This document shows, piece by piece, positions 27,183-35,305 of a stretch of DNA of 64,000 bases (within the stretch, counting starts at the first letter, position 1; each line of letters begins with the position of its first letter). Made by a program: the position numbers and the translations under genes. Below the pieces are notes generated by a model. It was not told the DNA's origin and made no database searches. It saw only the letters and a program-made list of their open reading frames with translations. Where the stretch lies: the NCBI RefSeq assembly GCF_003323735.1, contig NZ_QOIM01000037.1:186001-250000 (forward strand), given 5' to 3'. Source of the DNA: Streptomyces reniochalinae. GTDB lineage: Bacteria; Actinomycetota; Actinomycetes; Streptomycetales; Streptomycetaceae.

Positions 27183-29639
27183 GTGGCGGAACGGAGCACA
27201 GCCGCTGTCGACGTGGCCGAGACCAGCGGCGGGAACGGTAAGCCGCTGACCGCCCGGCAGGACGGGGCCACGAGCGACGGTGCGACGGACGCGACGAACG
27301 GACACAGCCGCGACGCCGTGGCTTCCCCTCTCACGGGCACCTCGGCCGCCGCCCCGGCTCCCGGGCCGGAATCCTCCGACACCACGCCACCCGGAAGACC
27401 CACACAGGGCGCGGCGTCCCCGAAGCAGGGCGACACCACCGAAGAGGACGCCGGCCGCGCACAGGAGGTTGCCTCCTCGGGCGGCGCGACGCCCGACGAC
27501 GCGGAGGCCCACCCCACCACCGGCCCCCCGGCTGAGCCGGCCCGCGGCGCGGCAGGCGGCGCCCCCGGCGCACCAGCCGACGACACCGCGGAAGGCCCGG
27601 CAGGGGCCCCCTCCGACGCCGAGAGCTCCGCCGCGGACGCCGGTGACGAGACCCCCGCAGAGGACCCCGGCCCCGGGACGGACACCGAGGCAGCAGAGGC
27701 AGCCGCATCCGGCGCCGCCACCGACTCCGGCGCGGCCGCCGCCTCCGGCACGGAGGCCGGCTCCGGCACGGACACCGGGCCTGAGACCGAAGCCACAGCG
27801 GGGGGCGAAACCGGGCCGGAGACCGAAACCGGCGCGGACCCCCGAGCCGCAGCGGACACCGGAAGCGGAACGGACACCGGACCGGAGGCCGAAGCCGGAG
27901 CAGAAGCCGAAGCCGGAACGGACACCGGAAGCGGATCGGGCACCGGGCCGGAGGCCGGAACGAGCGCGGACGCCGGGCCGGAGACCGGGCCGGAGACCGA
28001 GACCGGGCCGGAGGCCGGAGCCGCAGATGGGGCCGAAACCGGGCCGGAGGCCGGAGCCGCGGCGGTGCACGGAGCCGCCGAAGGGTCCGCGGAGACCCGC
28101 GGACCCGACCTGCACAGTGGCCACAAGCTCGCCCGCCGCTACCGCCTGGAGGAGTGCGTCACCCGCCTCGACGGGTTCAGCAGCTGGCGCGCCGTGGACG
28201 AGAAGCTGCGCCGCGCCGTGGGCGTGCACGCGCTGCCCGCCGGCCACTCTCGGGCCCGCCAGGTACTCGCCGCCGCACGCTCGGCCGCGCTGTTGGGCGA
28301 CCCGCGCTTCGTGCAGGTCCTCGACGCGGTCGAGGAGGACGGTCTCGTCTACGTCGTCCACGAGTGGCTGCCCGACGCCGTGCCGCTCAGCGAGCTGCTC
28401 AGCAGCGGCCCCCTGGAGGCGTACGAGGCGTACCAGCTCGTCGGCCAGCTCGCCCAGGGGCTGTCGGCCGCGCACCGCGAGGGGCTGGCGCACCTGCGTC
28501 TGAACCCGACCTGCGTGCTGCGCACCGGCATGGGCCAGTACCGCGTCCGGGGGCTGGCCGTGAACGCCGCGCTGCGCGGGGTCACCAGCGATCACCCTCA
28601 GCGCGACGACACCGAGGCCATCGGCGCCCTGCTGTACGCGGCGCTCACCCAGCGCTGGCCCTACGAGGACGACGCGCACGGGCTGCCCGGTGTCGGCTCG
28701 CTCGACCTGAGCACTCTCGTCGCGCCCGAGCAGGTGCGCGCGGGTGTGCACCGGGGGCTGTCGACGCTGGCCATGCGGGCGCTGGTCAACGACGGCGCGA
28801 CCGCCTCGCGCCAAGAGCAGCCCTGCGCCACCCCTGAGGAGCTGGCCAAGGCCGTCTCCACGCTGCCCCGCATCCGCCCGCCGGAGCAGAGCTTCACCCC
28901 GCCTCCGCCGTACCAGCGCACCACCTACCAGCAGGGCGCGTACGCCGCTCCCGGTGCCGTCGGGACGGCCGCGGCGCGCGTTCCGCCGCACCGGCCGGGC
29001 GCCGAGCCCCCGGCTCCGCCCGCGCTTCCCGGCCGTACCGGCAAGGCCCTCAAGTGGGGCGTCTCCGCGTTGCTGATCGCCGCGCTCGGGCTGGGCAGCT
29101 GGCAGGTCGCGGACGCGCTGCTGGAGGGCGAGCCGCCGCCGAAGAAGCCCACCAAGCAGGTGCAGGCGCACGACACCTCGGCGCAGACCGGCAAACCCGT
29201 CAAGATCGAGGACGTCAAGGACTTCGACCCGCAGGGTGACGGCTCGGAGAACCCGGAGAAGGCGCCGAACGCGATCGACGGCAAGCCCGAGACCTCGTGG
29301 GTCACCAGCCACTACATCGGCCGCCCCGACTTCGGCAATCTCAAGTCCGGTGCCGGGCTCGTCCTCGACCTGGGCAAGGTGCGCCAGGTCAGCCGGCTCA
29401 AGGTCGACTTCGCCGGCAAGACCTCGGCGAGTTTCCTGGCCGCGCCGAGCAGCGTCTCCACCATGCCGTCGTCCCTGGGGAGCTTCAGCAAGGTCTCCAG
29501 CGGCTCGGGGGAGCACCTCACCCTGAAGGCGAAGAAGCCGATCAAGACCCGCTACGTACTGGTGTGGCTCACCAAGCTCCCGCTCTCCGACGACGGCAAC
29601 TACCGTGGTCGCGTCACGGAGGTCCAGGTCCTCAGTTGA
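27183..29639 (+). CDS. Membrane pseudokinase with discoidin-like extracytoplasmic domain
   Basis: An 818-residue protein in three parts. Residues 1-310 are low complexity (Thr, Glu, Gly, Pro, Ala; repeats like GPEAGA). Residues about 313-560 are a kinase fold lacking key residues: no VAVK lysine (GVHALPA instead), HLRLNPTCV in place of HRDLKPEN, and no DFG. After a membrane segment (about 624-645) comes an F5/8 type C-like domain (NAIDGKPETSWVT, LVLDLGKVRQVSRLKV). It matches the pseudokinase half of mycobacterial MviN (Rv3910), which is phosphorylated by PknB and binds FhaA, suggesting a MurJ-control role. GTG at 27183 follows GGGAGG. Confidence 0.88.
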   Translation: MAERSTAAVDVAETSGGNGKPLTARQDGATSDGATDATNGHSRDAVASPLTGTSAAAPAPGPESSDTTPPGRPTQGAASPKQGDTTEEDAGRAQEVASSGGATPDDAEAHPTTGPPAEPARGAAGGAPGAPADDTAEGPAGAPSDAESSAADAGDETPAEDPGPGTDTEAAEAAASGAATDSGAAAASGTEAGSGTDTGPETEATAGGETGPETETGADPRAAADTGSGTDTGPEAEAGAEAEAGTDTGSGSGTGPEAGTSADAGPETGPETETGPEAGAADGAETGPEAGAAAVHGAAEGSAETRGPDLHSGHKLARRYRLEECVTRLDGFSSWRAVDEKLRRAVGVHALPAGHSRARQVLAAARSAALLGDPRFVQVLDAVEEDGLVYVVHEWLPDAVPLSELLSSGPLEAYEAYQLVGQLAQGLSAAHREGLAHLRLNPTCVLRTGMGQYRVRGLAVNAALRGVTSDHPQRDDTEAIGALLYAALTQRWPYEDDAHGLPGVGSLDLSTLVAPEQVRAGVHRGLSTLAMRALVNDGATASRQEQPCATPEELAKAVSTLPRIRPPEQSFTPPPPYQRTTYQQGAYAAPGAVGTAAARVPPHRPGAEPPAPPALPGRTGKALKWGVSALLIAALGLGSWQVADALLEGEPPPKKPTKQVQAHDTSAQTGKPVKIEDVKDFDPQGDGSENPEKAPNAIDGKPETSWVTSHYIGRPDFGNLKSGAGLVLDLGKVRQVSRLKVDFAGKTSASFLAAPSSVSTMPSSLGSFSKVSSGSGEHLTLKAKKPIKTRYVLVWLTKLPLSDDGNYRGRVTEVQVLS

Positions 29640-29724
29640 GGCCGGCCCGCCGTGGGTGAGACGGGTGCGGCCGAGGCCGCGGGTGCCGCCTTCCCGGGGA
29701 GGGCGGCGGGTGAGGGGAGGGCCG

Positions 29725-30588
29725 ATGGCGAGCGACGACGCGACGCGCCGTCCGCCGCACACGGGCGGTACCGCGCGCAGTGGCGCCGCCCCGCCCGACG
29801 CCGGGCAGCGGTGCGAGGCAGCGGACAAGGACGCCCGCGAGGAAGTCGGCAAGGCAGCCGACAAGGATCTTCTCGACCGGCACGTGGCGGGGGATCCCGA
29901 CGCGTTCGGTGAGCTCGTCCGCCGGCACCGGGACCGGCTGTGGGCCGTCGCGCTGCGGACGCTCGGTGACCGGGAGGAGGCGGCCGACGCCGTGCAGGAC
30001 GCGCTGATCTCCGCCTACCGCGCCGCACACACCTTCCGCGGCCGGTCCGCCGTCACGACCTGGCTGCACCGCATCACCGTCAACGCCTGCCTGGACCGCG
30101 CCCGCAAGGCGGCCTCGCGCCGGGCGGCGCCGACCGACGACACCGAGCGGCTGGAGCAGCTGCTGGAGCCGGAGGAGTCGGCGGCCGGCCCCGTCGAGCG
30201 TGACGACGTGCACAGGGAGCTGGTCTCGGCCCTCTCCCAGCTCCCCGCCGAGCAGCGGGCCGCTCTCGTCCTGGTGGACATGCAGGGCTATCCCGTCGCG
30301 GAGGCCGCCGAGGTGCTCGATGTGGCCGTCGGCACCGTCAAGAGCCGCTGTGCCCGTGGCCGCGCCCGCCTCCTCCCGCTCGTCTCGCACCTGCGCCCGG
30401 GCGCCGACGGAGCCGGGGACGGCGCAGAGGGTGCGCAGAGCACGGAGGGTACGAACGGCACCAAGGGAGGGAACCCGACGAGCGGGGCATCCGTCCCACC
30501 ACCGAGAGAAGGGCCGCGGAACCCACCGCGGACCACCGTGGACGGCACCACAGGACCTGGGGCAGCGAAGGGAGGAGGACAGGCATGA
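29725..30588 (+). CDS. sigM: ECF sigma factor SigM
   Basis: A 287-residue extracytoplasmic-function sigma factor. Region 2 (LLDRHVAGDPDAFGELVRRH, then EEAADAVQDALISAYRAAHTF) covers about 50-115. Region 4 (LPAEQRAALVLVDMQGYPVAEAAEVLDVAVGTVKSR) covers about 175-215. A 60-residue unstructured tail follows. ATG at 29725 follows GGGAGGG. The name rests on position: murJ, pseudokinase, sigM, anti-sigma, trxB, trxA, as in Mycobacterium. Its stop codon overlaps the anti-sigma start (ATGA), implying translational coupling. Confidence 0.92.
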   Translation: MASDDATRRPPHTGGTARSGAAPPDAGQRCEAADKDAREEVGKAADKDLLDRHVAGDPDAFGELVRRHRDRLWAVALRTLGDREEAADAVQDALISAYRAAHTFRGRSAVTTWLHRITVNACLDRARKAASRRAAPTDDTERLEQLLEPEESAAGPVERDDVHRELVSALSQLPAEQRAALVLVDMQGYPVAEAAEVLDVAVGTVKSRCARGRARLLPLVSHLRPGADGAGDGAEGAQSTEGTNGTKGGNPTSGASVPPPREGPRNPPRTTVDGTTGPGAAKGGGQA

Positions 30589-31718
30589 CATCCACTCCTT
30601 TCCCGTACGACGAGCACCCGGACGTCGCCGAGATCTCCGCACTCAGCGAGGGCGTCCTGCCCCTCGACCGCGAGCCCGGCCTCCGTGCCCATCTGAGGGA
30701 GTGCGTCCTGTGCGCCGAGGTGCGGGACTCCCTGGAGGAGATCCGCGCCTCACTGGGCACGCTGCCCGGCCCCGTACGGATGCCCGAGGGCGTGGCCGCC
30801 CGCATCGACGCGGCGCTGGCGGCCGAGGCGCGCACGGTGGCGGAGCCCGGCAGGGACGAGCCGAGCGAGGCCGAAGCCGACGCGGCGGAGGAAGGCGCTG
30901 CCGGGGAAGGCGCTGTTTCACGTGAAACGGTGCCGGATGCGCGTGAAACAGCGCCCGACGAGCCGTCCGTGCTGCCGCGGACCGCGAAGGCAGCGGTTTC
31001 ACGTGAAACGACGCCCGCCCGCCGCTCGGGAGACGACCGTCCCTCCGGACACGCCCCCGGAGCCACCGGCCCCGGTCGCGAGGCGGCCACGGCCGGCACC
31101 CGGCGTACCCGCCGCCGCCGGAGGGCCGTGCTCGTGGTCGCGGCCTCCGCCGCCGTGCTGGCTCTCGGCGCGGTCACCCTCCAGGCGCTCTCCGACTCGT
31201 CCGGCACCAAGGTCACCTCGGACGGTGCCAAGTCGGCCCCCGAGGGCCGGGCACCGAGCGTGCCCCCGAGCCCCACCGGCTCCCTCACACCCGACACCGA
31301 CTCCGGTGGCAGCGGCGACGACCATCAGTTGCGCAAGCGCGTCCAGCGGCTGCTGTCCGACCAGCCGGCGTCCTCCCCCACCGAGAGCGCCCCGTCCCCC
31401 TCGGAGCCGAGCGACTCGCCCTCGCTGAACGCCGAGAAGAGCCCCAGCACCGGTGAGAACACGCTGCGGGACGACCTGGGAGGCGGCGGCACGACCGTCC
31501 CCTCCTGTGTCCGCGACGCCCTCGGCCGTACGGAGACCCCGCTGGCCGTCGACCCCGAGGCCACCTTCGCCGACCGCTCCGGCTACCTGGTCGTCCTCCC
31601 GCACCAGGGCGGTGACACGGAGCAGGTGGACGCCTACCTGGTGGACTCCTCCTGCGTCAGCGCCGACCCGCCGCAGCCCGGCGAGGTGCTGTTCACGGGG
31701 ACCTACCCACGCGGGTGA
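30585..31718 (+). CDS. Zinc-finger anti-sigma factor (membrane protein)
   Basis: The cognate inhibitor of SigM, inferred from the 4-base overlap with sigM. 377 residues. The N-terminal ZAS motif is His36-x3-Cys40-x2-Cys43 (HLRECVLC). One membrane segment lies at about 180-202 (AVLVVAASAAVLALGAVTL) and an extracytoplasmic domain ends the protein, with two cysteines (TVPSCV, SSCVS). The region between is acidic and contains two VSRET peptides, each encoded by a perfect parS site. It is the positional counterpart of mycobacterial RsmA/Rv3912. Confidence 0.9.
   Translation: MTSTPFPYDEHPDVAEISALSEGVLPLDREPGLRAHLRECVLCAEVRDSLEEIRASLGTLPGPVRMPEGVAARIDAALAAEARTVAEPGRDEPSEAEADAAEEGAAGEGAVSRETVPDARETAPDEPSVLPRTAKAAVSRETTPARRSGDDRPSGHAPGATGPGREAATAGTRRTRRRRRAVLVVAASAAVLALGAVTLQALSDSSGTKVTSDGAKSAPEGRAPSVPPSPTGSLTPDTDSGGSGDDHQLRKRVQRLLSDQPASSPTESAPSPSEPSDSPSLNAEKSPSTGENTLRDDLGGGGTTVPSCVRDALGRTETPLAVDPEATFADRSGYLVVLPHQGGDTEQVDAYLVDSSCVSADPPQPGEVLFTGTYPRG
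30915..30928. other. parS: parS site (perfect, inside anti-sigma gene)
   Basis: GTTTCACGTGAAAC in the reading frame encoding VSRET; a half site (CGTGAAAC) follows about 14 bases later. Confidence 0.95.
30996..31009. other. parS: parS site (perfect, inside anti-sigma gene)
   Basis: A second GTTTCACGTGAAAC, 81 bases after the first in the same gene and the same phase. Confidence 0.95.
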
Positions 31719-31735
31719 CACGGGGTCGCGAGCCC

Positions 31736-31762
31736 GGGAATGTCTGCCCCGTAGGATCCGTT
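31736..31762 (+). promoter_or_regulatory. SigR-type promoter of trxBA
   Basis: GGGAAT (31736-31741), exactly 18 bases, then GTT (31760-31762), an exact match to the Streptomyces SigR consensus GGGAAT-N18-GTT. It lies 63 bases upstream of the trxB start. SigR controls trxBA in S. coelicolor in response to disulfide stress. Confidence 0.9.
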
Positions 31763-31824
31763 GGACGGGGTGAAAGCCTCGGTGCAAGATCCCGGATAGC
31801 AGTCGGCAGACAAGGAAGACTCCC

Positions 31825-32811
31825 GTGAGCGACGTCCGCAACGTCATCATCATCGGCTCGGGCCCGGCCGGATACACGGCAGCGCTCTACACCGCCCGCG
31901 CGTCGCTGAAGCCGCTGGTGTTCGAGGGCTCCGTCACAGCGGGCGGCGCCCTGATGAACACCACCGAGGTCGAGAACTTCCCCGGCTTCCAGGAAGGCAT
32001 CGTCGGCCCGGAGCTCATGGACAACATGCGGGCCCAGGCGGAGCGCTTCGGCGCCGAGCTGATCCCCGACGACGTCACGGCCGTCGACCTGTCGGGGCCG
32101 GTCAAGACCGTCACGGACTCCACCGGCACCGTCCACCGTGCCCGTACGGTGATCGTCTCCACCGGTTCGCAGCACCGCACGCTGGGTCTCCCGCTGGAGG
32201 AGGAGCTGTCCGGCCGCGGCGTCTCCTACTGCGCCACCTGCGACGGCTTCTTCTTCCGTGAGCAGCACATCGTCGTGGTCGGCGGCGGCGACACGGCCAT
32301 GGAGGAGGCGACCTTCCTCTCCCGGTTCGCCGCGTCCGTCACCGTCGTCCACCGGCGGGACACCCTCCGGGCCTCAAAGGCGATGCAGGAGCGCGCCTTC
32401 GCCGACCCGAAGATCTCCTTCGCCTGGAACAGCGAGGTCGCCGAGATCCACAGCAAGGACGGCAAGCTGTCCGGGCTGACCCTGCGCGACACCGAGAACG
32501 GCGAAACCCGCGAGCTGGACGTGACGGGCCTGTTCGTCGCCATCGGCCACGACCCGCGCGTGGAGCTGTTCACAGACGTGCTCACCCTCGACGAGGACGG
32601 CTACCTCAAGGTGGACGCCCCCTCCACCCGCACCAACGTGCCCGGCGTCTTCGCGGCGGGCGACGTGGTGGACCACACCTACCGGCAGGCCATCACCGCG
32701 GCGGGCACCGGCTGCTCGGCCGCCCTGGACGCCGAGCGCTTCCTGGCGGCGCTCACCGACGTGGAAGCCGAGGAGACCGCCGAGCCGGAGAAGACAGCCG
32801 CCGCCGTCTGA
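31825..32811 (+). CDS. trxB: Thioredoxin-disulfide reductase
   Basis: A flavoprotein that passes electrons from NADPH to thioredoxin. 328 residues. The FAD site IIIGSGPAGYTAAL is at about 9-22, redox pair Cys136-A-T-Cys139, NADPH site VGGGDTAMEEA at about 152-162, and the second FAD motif GVFAAGDVVDHTYRQA at about 275. GTG at 31825 follows AAGGAAG. Transcribed with trxA (76-base gap) from the SigR-type promoter upstream. Confidence 0.97.
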   Translation: MSDVRNVIIIGSGPAGYTAALYTARASLKPLVFEGSVTAGGALMNTTEVENFPGFQEGIVGPELMDNMRAQAERFGAELIPDDVTAVDLSGPVKTVTDSTGTVHRARTVIVSTGSQHRTLGLPLEEELSGRGVSYCATCDGFFFREQHIVVVGGGDTAMEEATFLSRFAASVTVVHRRDTLRASKAMQERAFADPKISFAWNSEVAEIHSKDGKLSGLTLRDTENGETRELDVTGLFVAIGHDPRVELFTDVLTLDEDGYLKVDAPSTRTNVPGVFAAGDVVDHTYRQAITAAGTGCSAALDAERFLAALTDVEAEETAEPEKTAAAV

Positions 32812-32887
32812 CCGCGTCGGCCCCCAGCCGTCCCCTTTCGCCAGCTTCAACCCCCACCCGCACACCCCACACCCGAGGAGAAGCACC

Positions 32888-33217
32888 ATGGCCGGTGCCA
32901 CCGTGACCGCGACCGACGCGAACTTCGATGACGTCGTCCTCAAGAGCGACAAGCCCGTGCTGGTCGACTTCTGGGCGGCCTGGTGCGGTCCGTGCCGTCA
33001 GATCGCCCCCTCCCTGGAGGCCATCGCCGCCGAGCACGCCGACAAGCTCACCGTCGTCAAGCTGAACATCGACGAGAACCCGGGCGTCGCCGCGAAGTAC
33101 GGCATCATGTCGATCCCGACCATGAACGTCTACCAGGGCGGCGAGGTCGTCAAGACCATCGTCGGCGCCAAGCCGAAGGCCGCCATCGAGAAGGACCTCT
33201 CCGACTTCATCGGCTGA
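32888..33217 (+). CDS. trxA: Thioredoxin
   Basis: A 109-residue dithiol protein with the classical active site W-Cys33-G-P-Cys36, followed by the cis-proline loop MSIPTMNVY. ATG at 32888 follows GAGGAG. It forms an operon with trxB. In Mycobacterium the next gene is the regulator cwlM; here it is absent and a converging GNAT gene follows instead. Confidence 0.97.
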   Translation: MAGATVTATDANFDDVVLKSDKPVLVDFWAAWCGPCRQIAPSLEAIAAEHADKLTVVKLNIDENPGVAAKYGIMSIPTMNVYQGGEVVKTIVGAKPKAAIEKDLSDFIG

Positions 33218-33301
33218 GAGTCCGACCGGCTGAGGGCCCGGCTCCCTCGTGAGAGCCGGCCGCTTCGCAGGCGGAGGGGCACTCGCCTCCGGACGAACGG
33301 C

Positions 33302-33339
33302 AGCAGGGGCGCGGTTTCACGTGAAACCGCGCCCCTGCT
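33302..33339. terminator. 38-bp perfect palindrome (bidirectional terminator) centred on parS
   Basis: Two exact 19-base arms (33302-33320, 33321-33339) between converging trxA and the GNAT gene, followed by GTTTTCC. As RNA it folds into a long GC-rich stem; the six central bases CACGTG would be the loop. The centre is the parS site. Confidence 0.8.
33314..33327. other. parS: parS site (perfect, at centre of palindrome)
   Basis: GTTTCACGTGAAAC, extended to a 38-bp palindrome by AGCAGGGGCGC arms. Confidence 0.95.
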
Positions 33340-33357
33340 CGTTTTCCGGCTCGCTCT

Positions 33358-33978
33358 CTACAGCGGCCGGAGCGCCGGCTCCTTGCTGTGCACCTTTCCC
33401 AGTAGTTGGTCCAGCGCCCGTTCCATGTCCTGCCGCCAGGAGACGGTCGAGCGCAGCTCCAGCCGCAGCCGGGGAAACCGCGGATGCGGCCGGACGGTCT
33501 TGAAACCGACGGCCAGCAGATGGTCGGCGGGCAGCAGGCAGGCCGGCTCCTTCCACTGCGTGTCCCCGAACGCCTCTATCGCCTTGAACCCGCGCCGCAG
33601 CAGATCCTTCGCCACCGTCTGCACGATCACCCGGCCGATGCCCTGCCCCTGGAACCCGGGGCGCAGATACGCCGTCATCAGCTGCACGGCGTCGGGGGAG
33701 ACCGGGCTCGTGGGGAAGGCGAAGGAGCGCGGCACGTAAGCGGGCGGCGCGTAGAGCACATAGCCGACCGGCACCTCGTCGACGTAGACGACCCGGCCGC
33801 AGGAGCCCCACTCCAGCAGCACCGCCGAGATCCAGGCCTCCTTCTCCCGGTCCGGGCGGCCCGAGCCGACCGTCTCCTCGTCACTGACCGGGCCCAGCTC
33901 CCAGAAGGCGCAGGCACGGCAGCGCTCCGGCAGGTCCGTGAGATTGTCCAGCGTGAGCGGAACGAGCTGTCGCCCCAT
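33358..33978 (-). CDS. GNAT family N-acetyltransferase
   Basis: A 206-residue acetyl-CoA-dependent acetyltransferase of unknown substrate. The fold is recognisable from AYLRPGFQGQGIGRVIVQTVAKDLLRRGFKAIEAFGD (the Q/RxxGxG/A acetyl-CoA loop), preceded by VGYVLYAPPAYVPRS. A cysteine pair region ERCRACAFWELGP is typical of this origin-linked group. The start is uncertain: ATG at 33978 (MGRQLVPL) has no clear ribosome-binding site and lies in one arm of a 19-bp inverted repeat; ATG at 33996 lies in the other arm. It reads in the same direction as parB, 103 bases downstream. Confidence 0.88.
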   Translation of the reverse strand: MGRQLVPLTLDNLTDLPERCRACAFWELGPVSDEETVGSGRPDREKEAWISAVLLEWGSCGRVVYVDEVPVGYVLYAPPAYVPRSFAFPTSPVSPDAVQLMTAYLRPGFQGQGIGRVIVQTVAKDLLRRGFKAIEAFGDTQWKEPACLLPADHLLAVGFKTVRPHPRFPRLRLELRSTVSWRQDMERALDQLLGKVHSKEPALRPL

Positions 33979-34011
33979 GGCAGACATCGTAACCATGGGG
34001 CGACAGCTCGT
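33962..34011 (-). terminator. 19-bp inverted repeat covering the GNAT start codon (parAB terminator?)
   Basis: Perfect arms 33962-33980 and 33993-34011 with a 12-base loop (CAGACATCGTAA on + strand). It lies downstream of the parB stop on the same strand, so it can terminate parAB. It also locks the GNAT start codon in a stem. Confidence 0.6.
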
Positions 34012-34081
34012 CGGCAGGTTTCCGCTGTTGTGACTGGTGCGATGGTCGGCCCGAACCGACCGGCGCTGACCGGCGCGGTGA

Positions 34082-35305
34082 CTACACGGAATCCTCGTCG
34101 GCCCGCTCGCCGTCCTCGGGCTCGTCGTCGCCCTGGCCGCCGTCGCCCTCAGCGAGCTTCTGCTGGAGCACCCGGCCCTCCCCGGGAGCGAACTGCCCCA
34201 GGATGCGGTCCAGATCCTCCATGGAGGCGAACTCCACGACGATCTTGCCCTTCTTCTGCCCCAGGTCGACCTTCACCCTGGTCTCGAAGCGGTCGGAGAG
34301 GCGGCCCGCCAGCTGGTTCAGCGCGGGGGACACCCGGGCGCCGGCCCGGGGGCCCTTCGGCTTGGCCCGCCCCTTGGGCGCGCCGCTCATCAGCGTGACG
34401 ATCTCCTCGACCGCCCGCACCGACAGCCCCTCGGCCACGATGCGGTGAGCGAGCTTGTCCTGATCCTCACCGTCTTCCACCGACAGCAGGGCGCGCGCGT
34501 GCCCGGCGGACAGCACGCCCGCCGCCACCCGGCGCTGCACCGCCGGTGAGAGCCGCAGCAGCCGCAGCGTGTTGGTCACCTGCGAGCGGGAGCGGCCGAT
34601 CCGCCCGGCGAGCTCATCGTGGGTGCACTCGAAGTCCTTGAGGAGCTGGTCGTAGGCGGCCGCCTCTTCCAGCGGATTCAGCTGCGCCCTGTGCAGGTTC
34701 TCCAGCAGCGCGTCCAGGAGGAGCTTCTCGTCCTCGGTGGCCCGGACGATGGCCGGAATCTGCTCCAGCCCCGCCTCACGGCAGGCGCGCCAGCGGCGCT
34801 CACCCATGATGAGCTCGAAGCTGCCGGCCTCCAGCTCACGCACCACCACCGGCTGGAGGAGACCAACCTCCTTGATGGAGGTGACCAGTTCGGCGAGGGC
34901 GTCCTCGTCGAAGACCTCACGGGGCTGCCGTGGGTTCGGGGTGATCGCGTCGAGCGGCACCTCGGCGAAGAACGCACCGTCCACCGCTCCGGCCGCCGCC
35001 TCCGCGGAGGTGTCCTCCTCGGTGGCGGCGCCCTCCTCGCCGGACGCAGCGCCTGGCGTTTCACGTGAAACCCACTCGTCGCTCTCCCGCTGGGAGAGCG
35101 CGGCGACCTTCGCGGCTGCCACCCCGCGCGACCCCTGCTCCGGAGAGAGCAGCGGAACGGCGGTGGGGGAGGTGGAGCCCCCCGTGACGCTCGGCGACTG
35201 CCGTTCGGAACCCGACTCCGACGAGTCGGCGGTCTCCGTGCTCGTCGGAGCCGCCGGGATCAGCGCACCGAGCCCCCGCCCCAGGCCCCTACGTCGCTCG
35301 CTCAC
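34082..35305 (-). CDS. parB: Chromosome-partitioning protein ParB
   Basis: CTP-dependent DNA clamp that loads at parS and spreads, organising the origin region. 407 residues. The N-terminal ParA-contact peptide RRGLGRGLGALIP is at 4-16. A long acidic linker contains a parS-encoded VSRET. The CTPase domain (ITPNPRQPREVFDEDAL, GERRWRACREAGL) spans about 130-215, the helix-turn-helix (TNTLRLLRLSPAVQRRV) about 240-290, and the dimer domain is at the C terminus. GTG at 35305 overlaps the parA stop by four bases (GTGA). Confidence 0.97.
   Translation of the reverse strand: MSERRRGLGRGLGALIPAAPTSTETADSSESGSERQSPSVTGGSTSPTAVPLLSPEQGSRGVAAAKVAALSQRESDEWVSRETPGAASGEEGAATEEDTSAEAAAGAVDGAFFAEVPLDAITPNPRQPREVFDEDALAELVTSIKEVGLLQPVVVRELEAGSFELIMGERRWRACREAGLEQIPAIVRATEDEKLLLDALLENLHRAQLNPLEEAAAYDQLLKDFECTHDELAGRIGRSRSQVTNTLRLLRLSPAVQRRVAAGVLSAGHARALLSVEDGEDQDKLAHRIVAEGLSVRAVEEIVTLMSGAPKGRAKPKGPRAGARVSPALNQLAGRLSDRFETRVKVDLGQKKGKIVVEFASMEDLDRILGQFAPGEGRVLQQKLAEGDGGQGDDEPEDGERADEDSV
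35058..35071. other. parS: parS site (perfect, inside parB)
   Basis: GTTTCACGTGAAAC within parB, where the coding strand reads VSRET. ParB therefore binds its own gene. Confidence 0.95.

Noticed and set aside
29605..29724. Upstream extension of sigM
   Set aside because: The frame is open to 29605, but GGGAGGG before ATG 29725 and the family length favour the shorter protein.
27081..29864. 927-codon open frame antisense to the pseudokinase gene
   Set aside because: Composition (Gly/Arg/Val with periodic repeats) mirrors the Thr/Glu/Gly repeats of the real gene and shows no domain.
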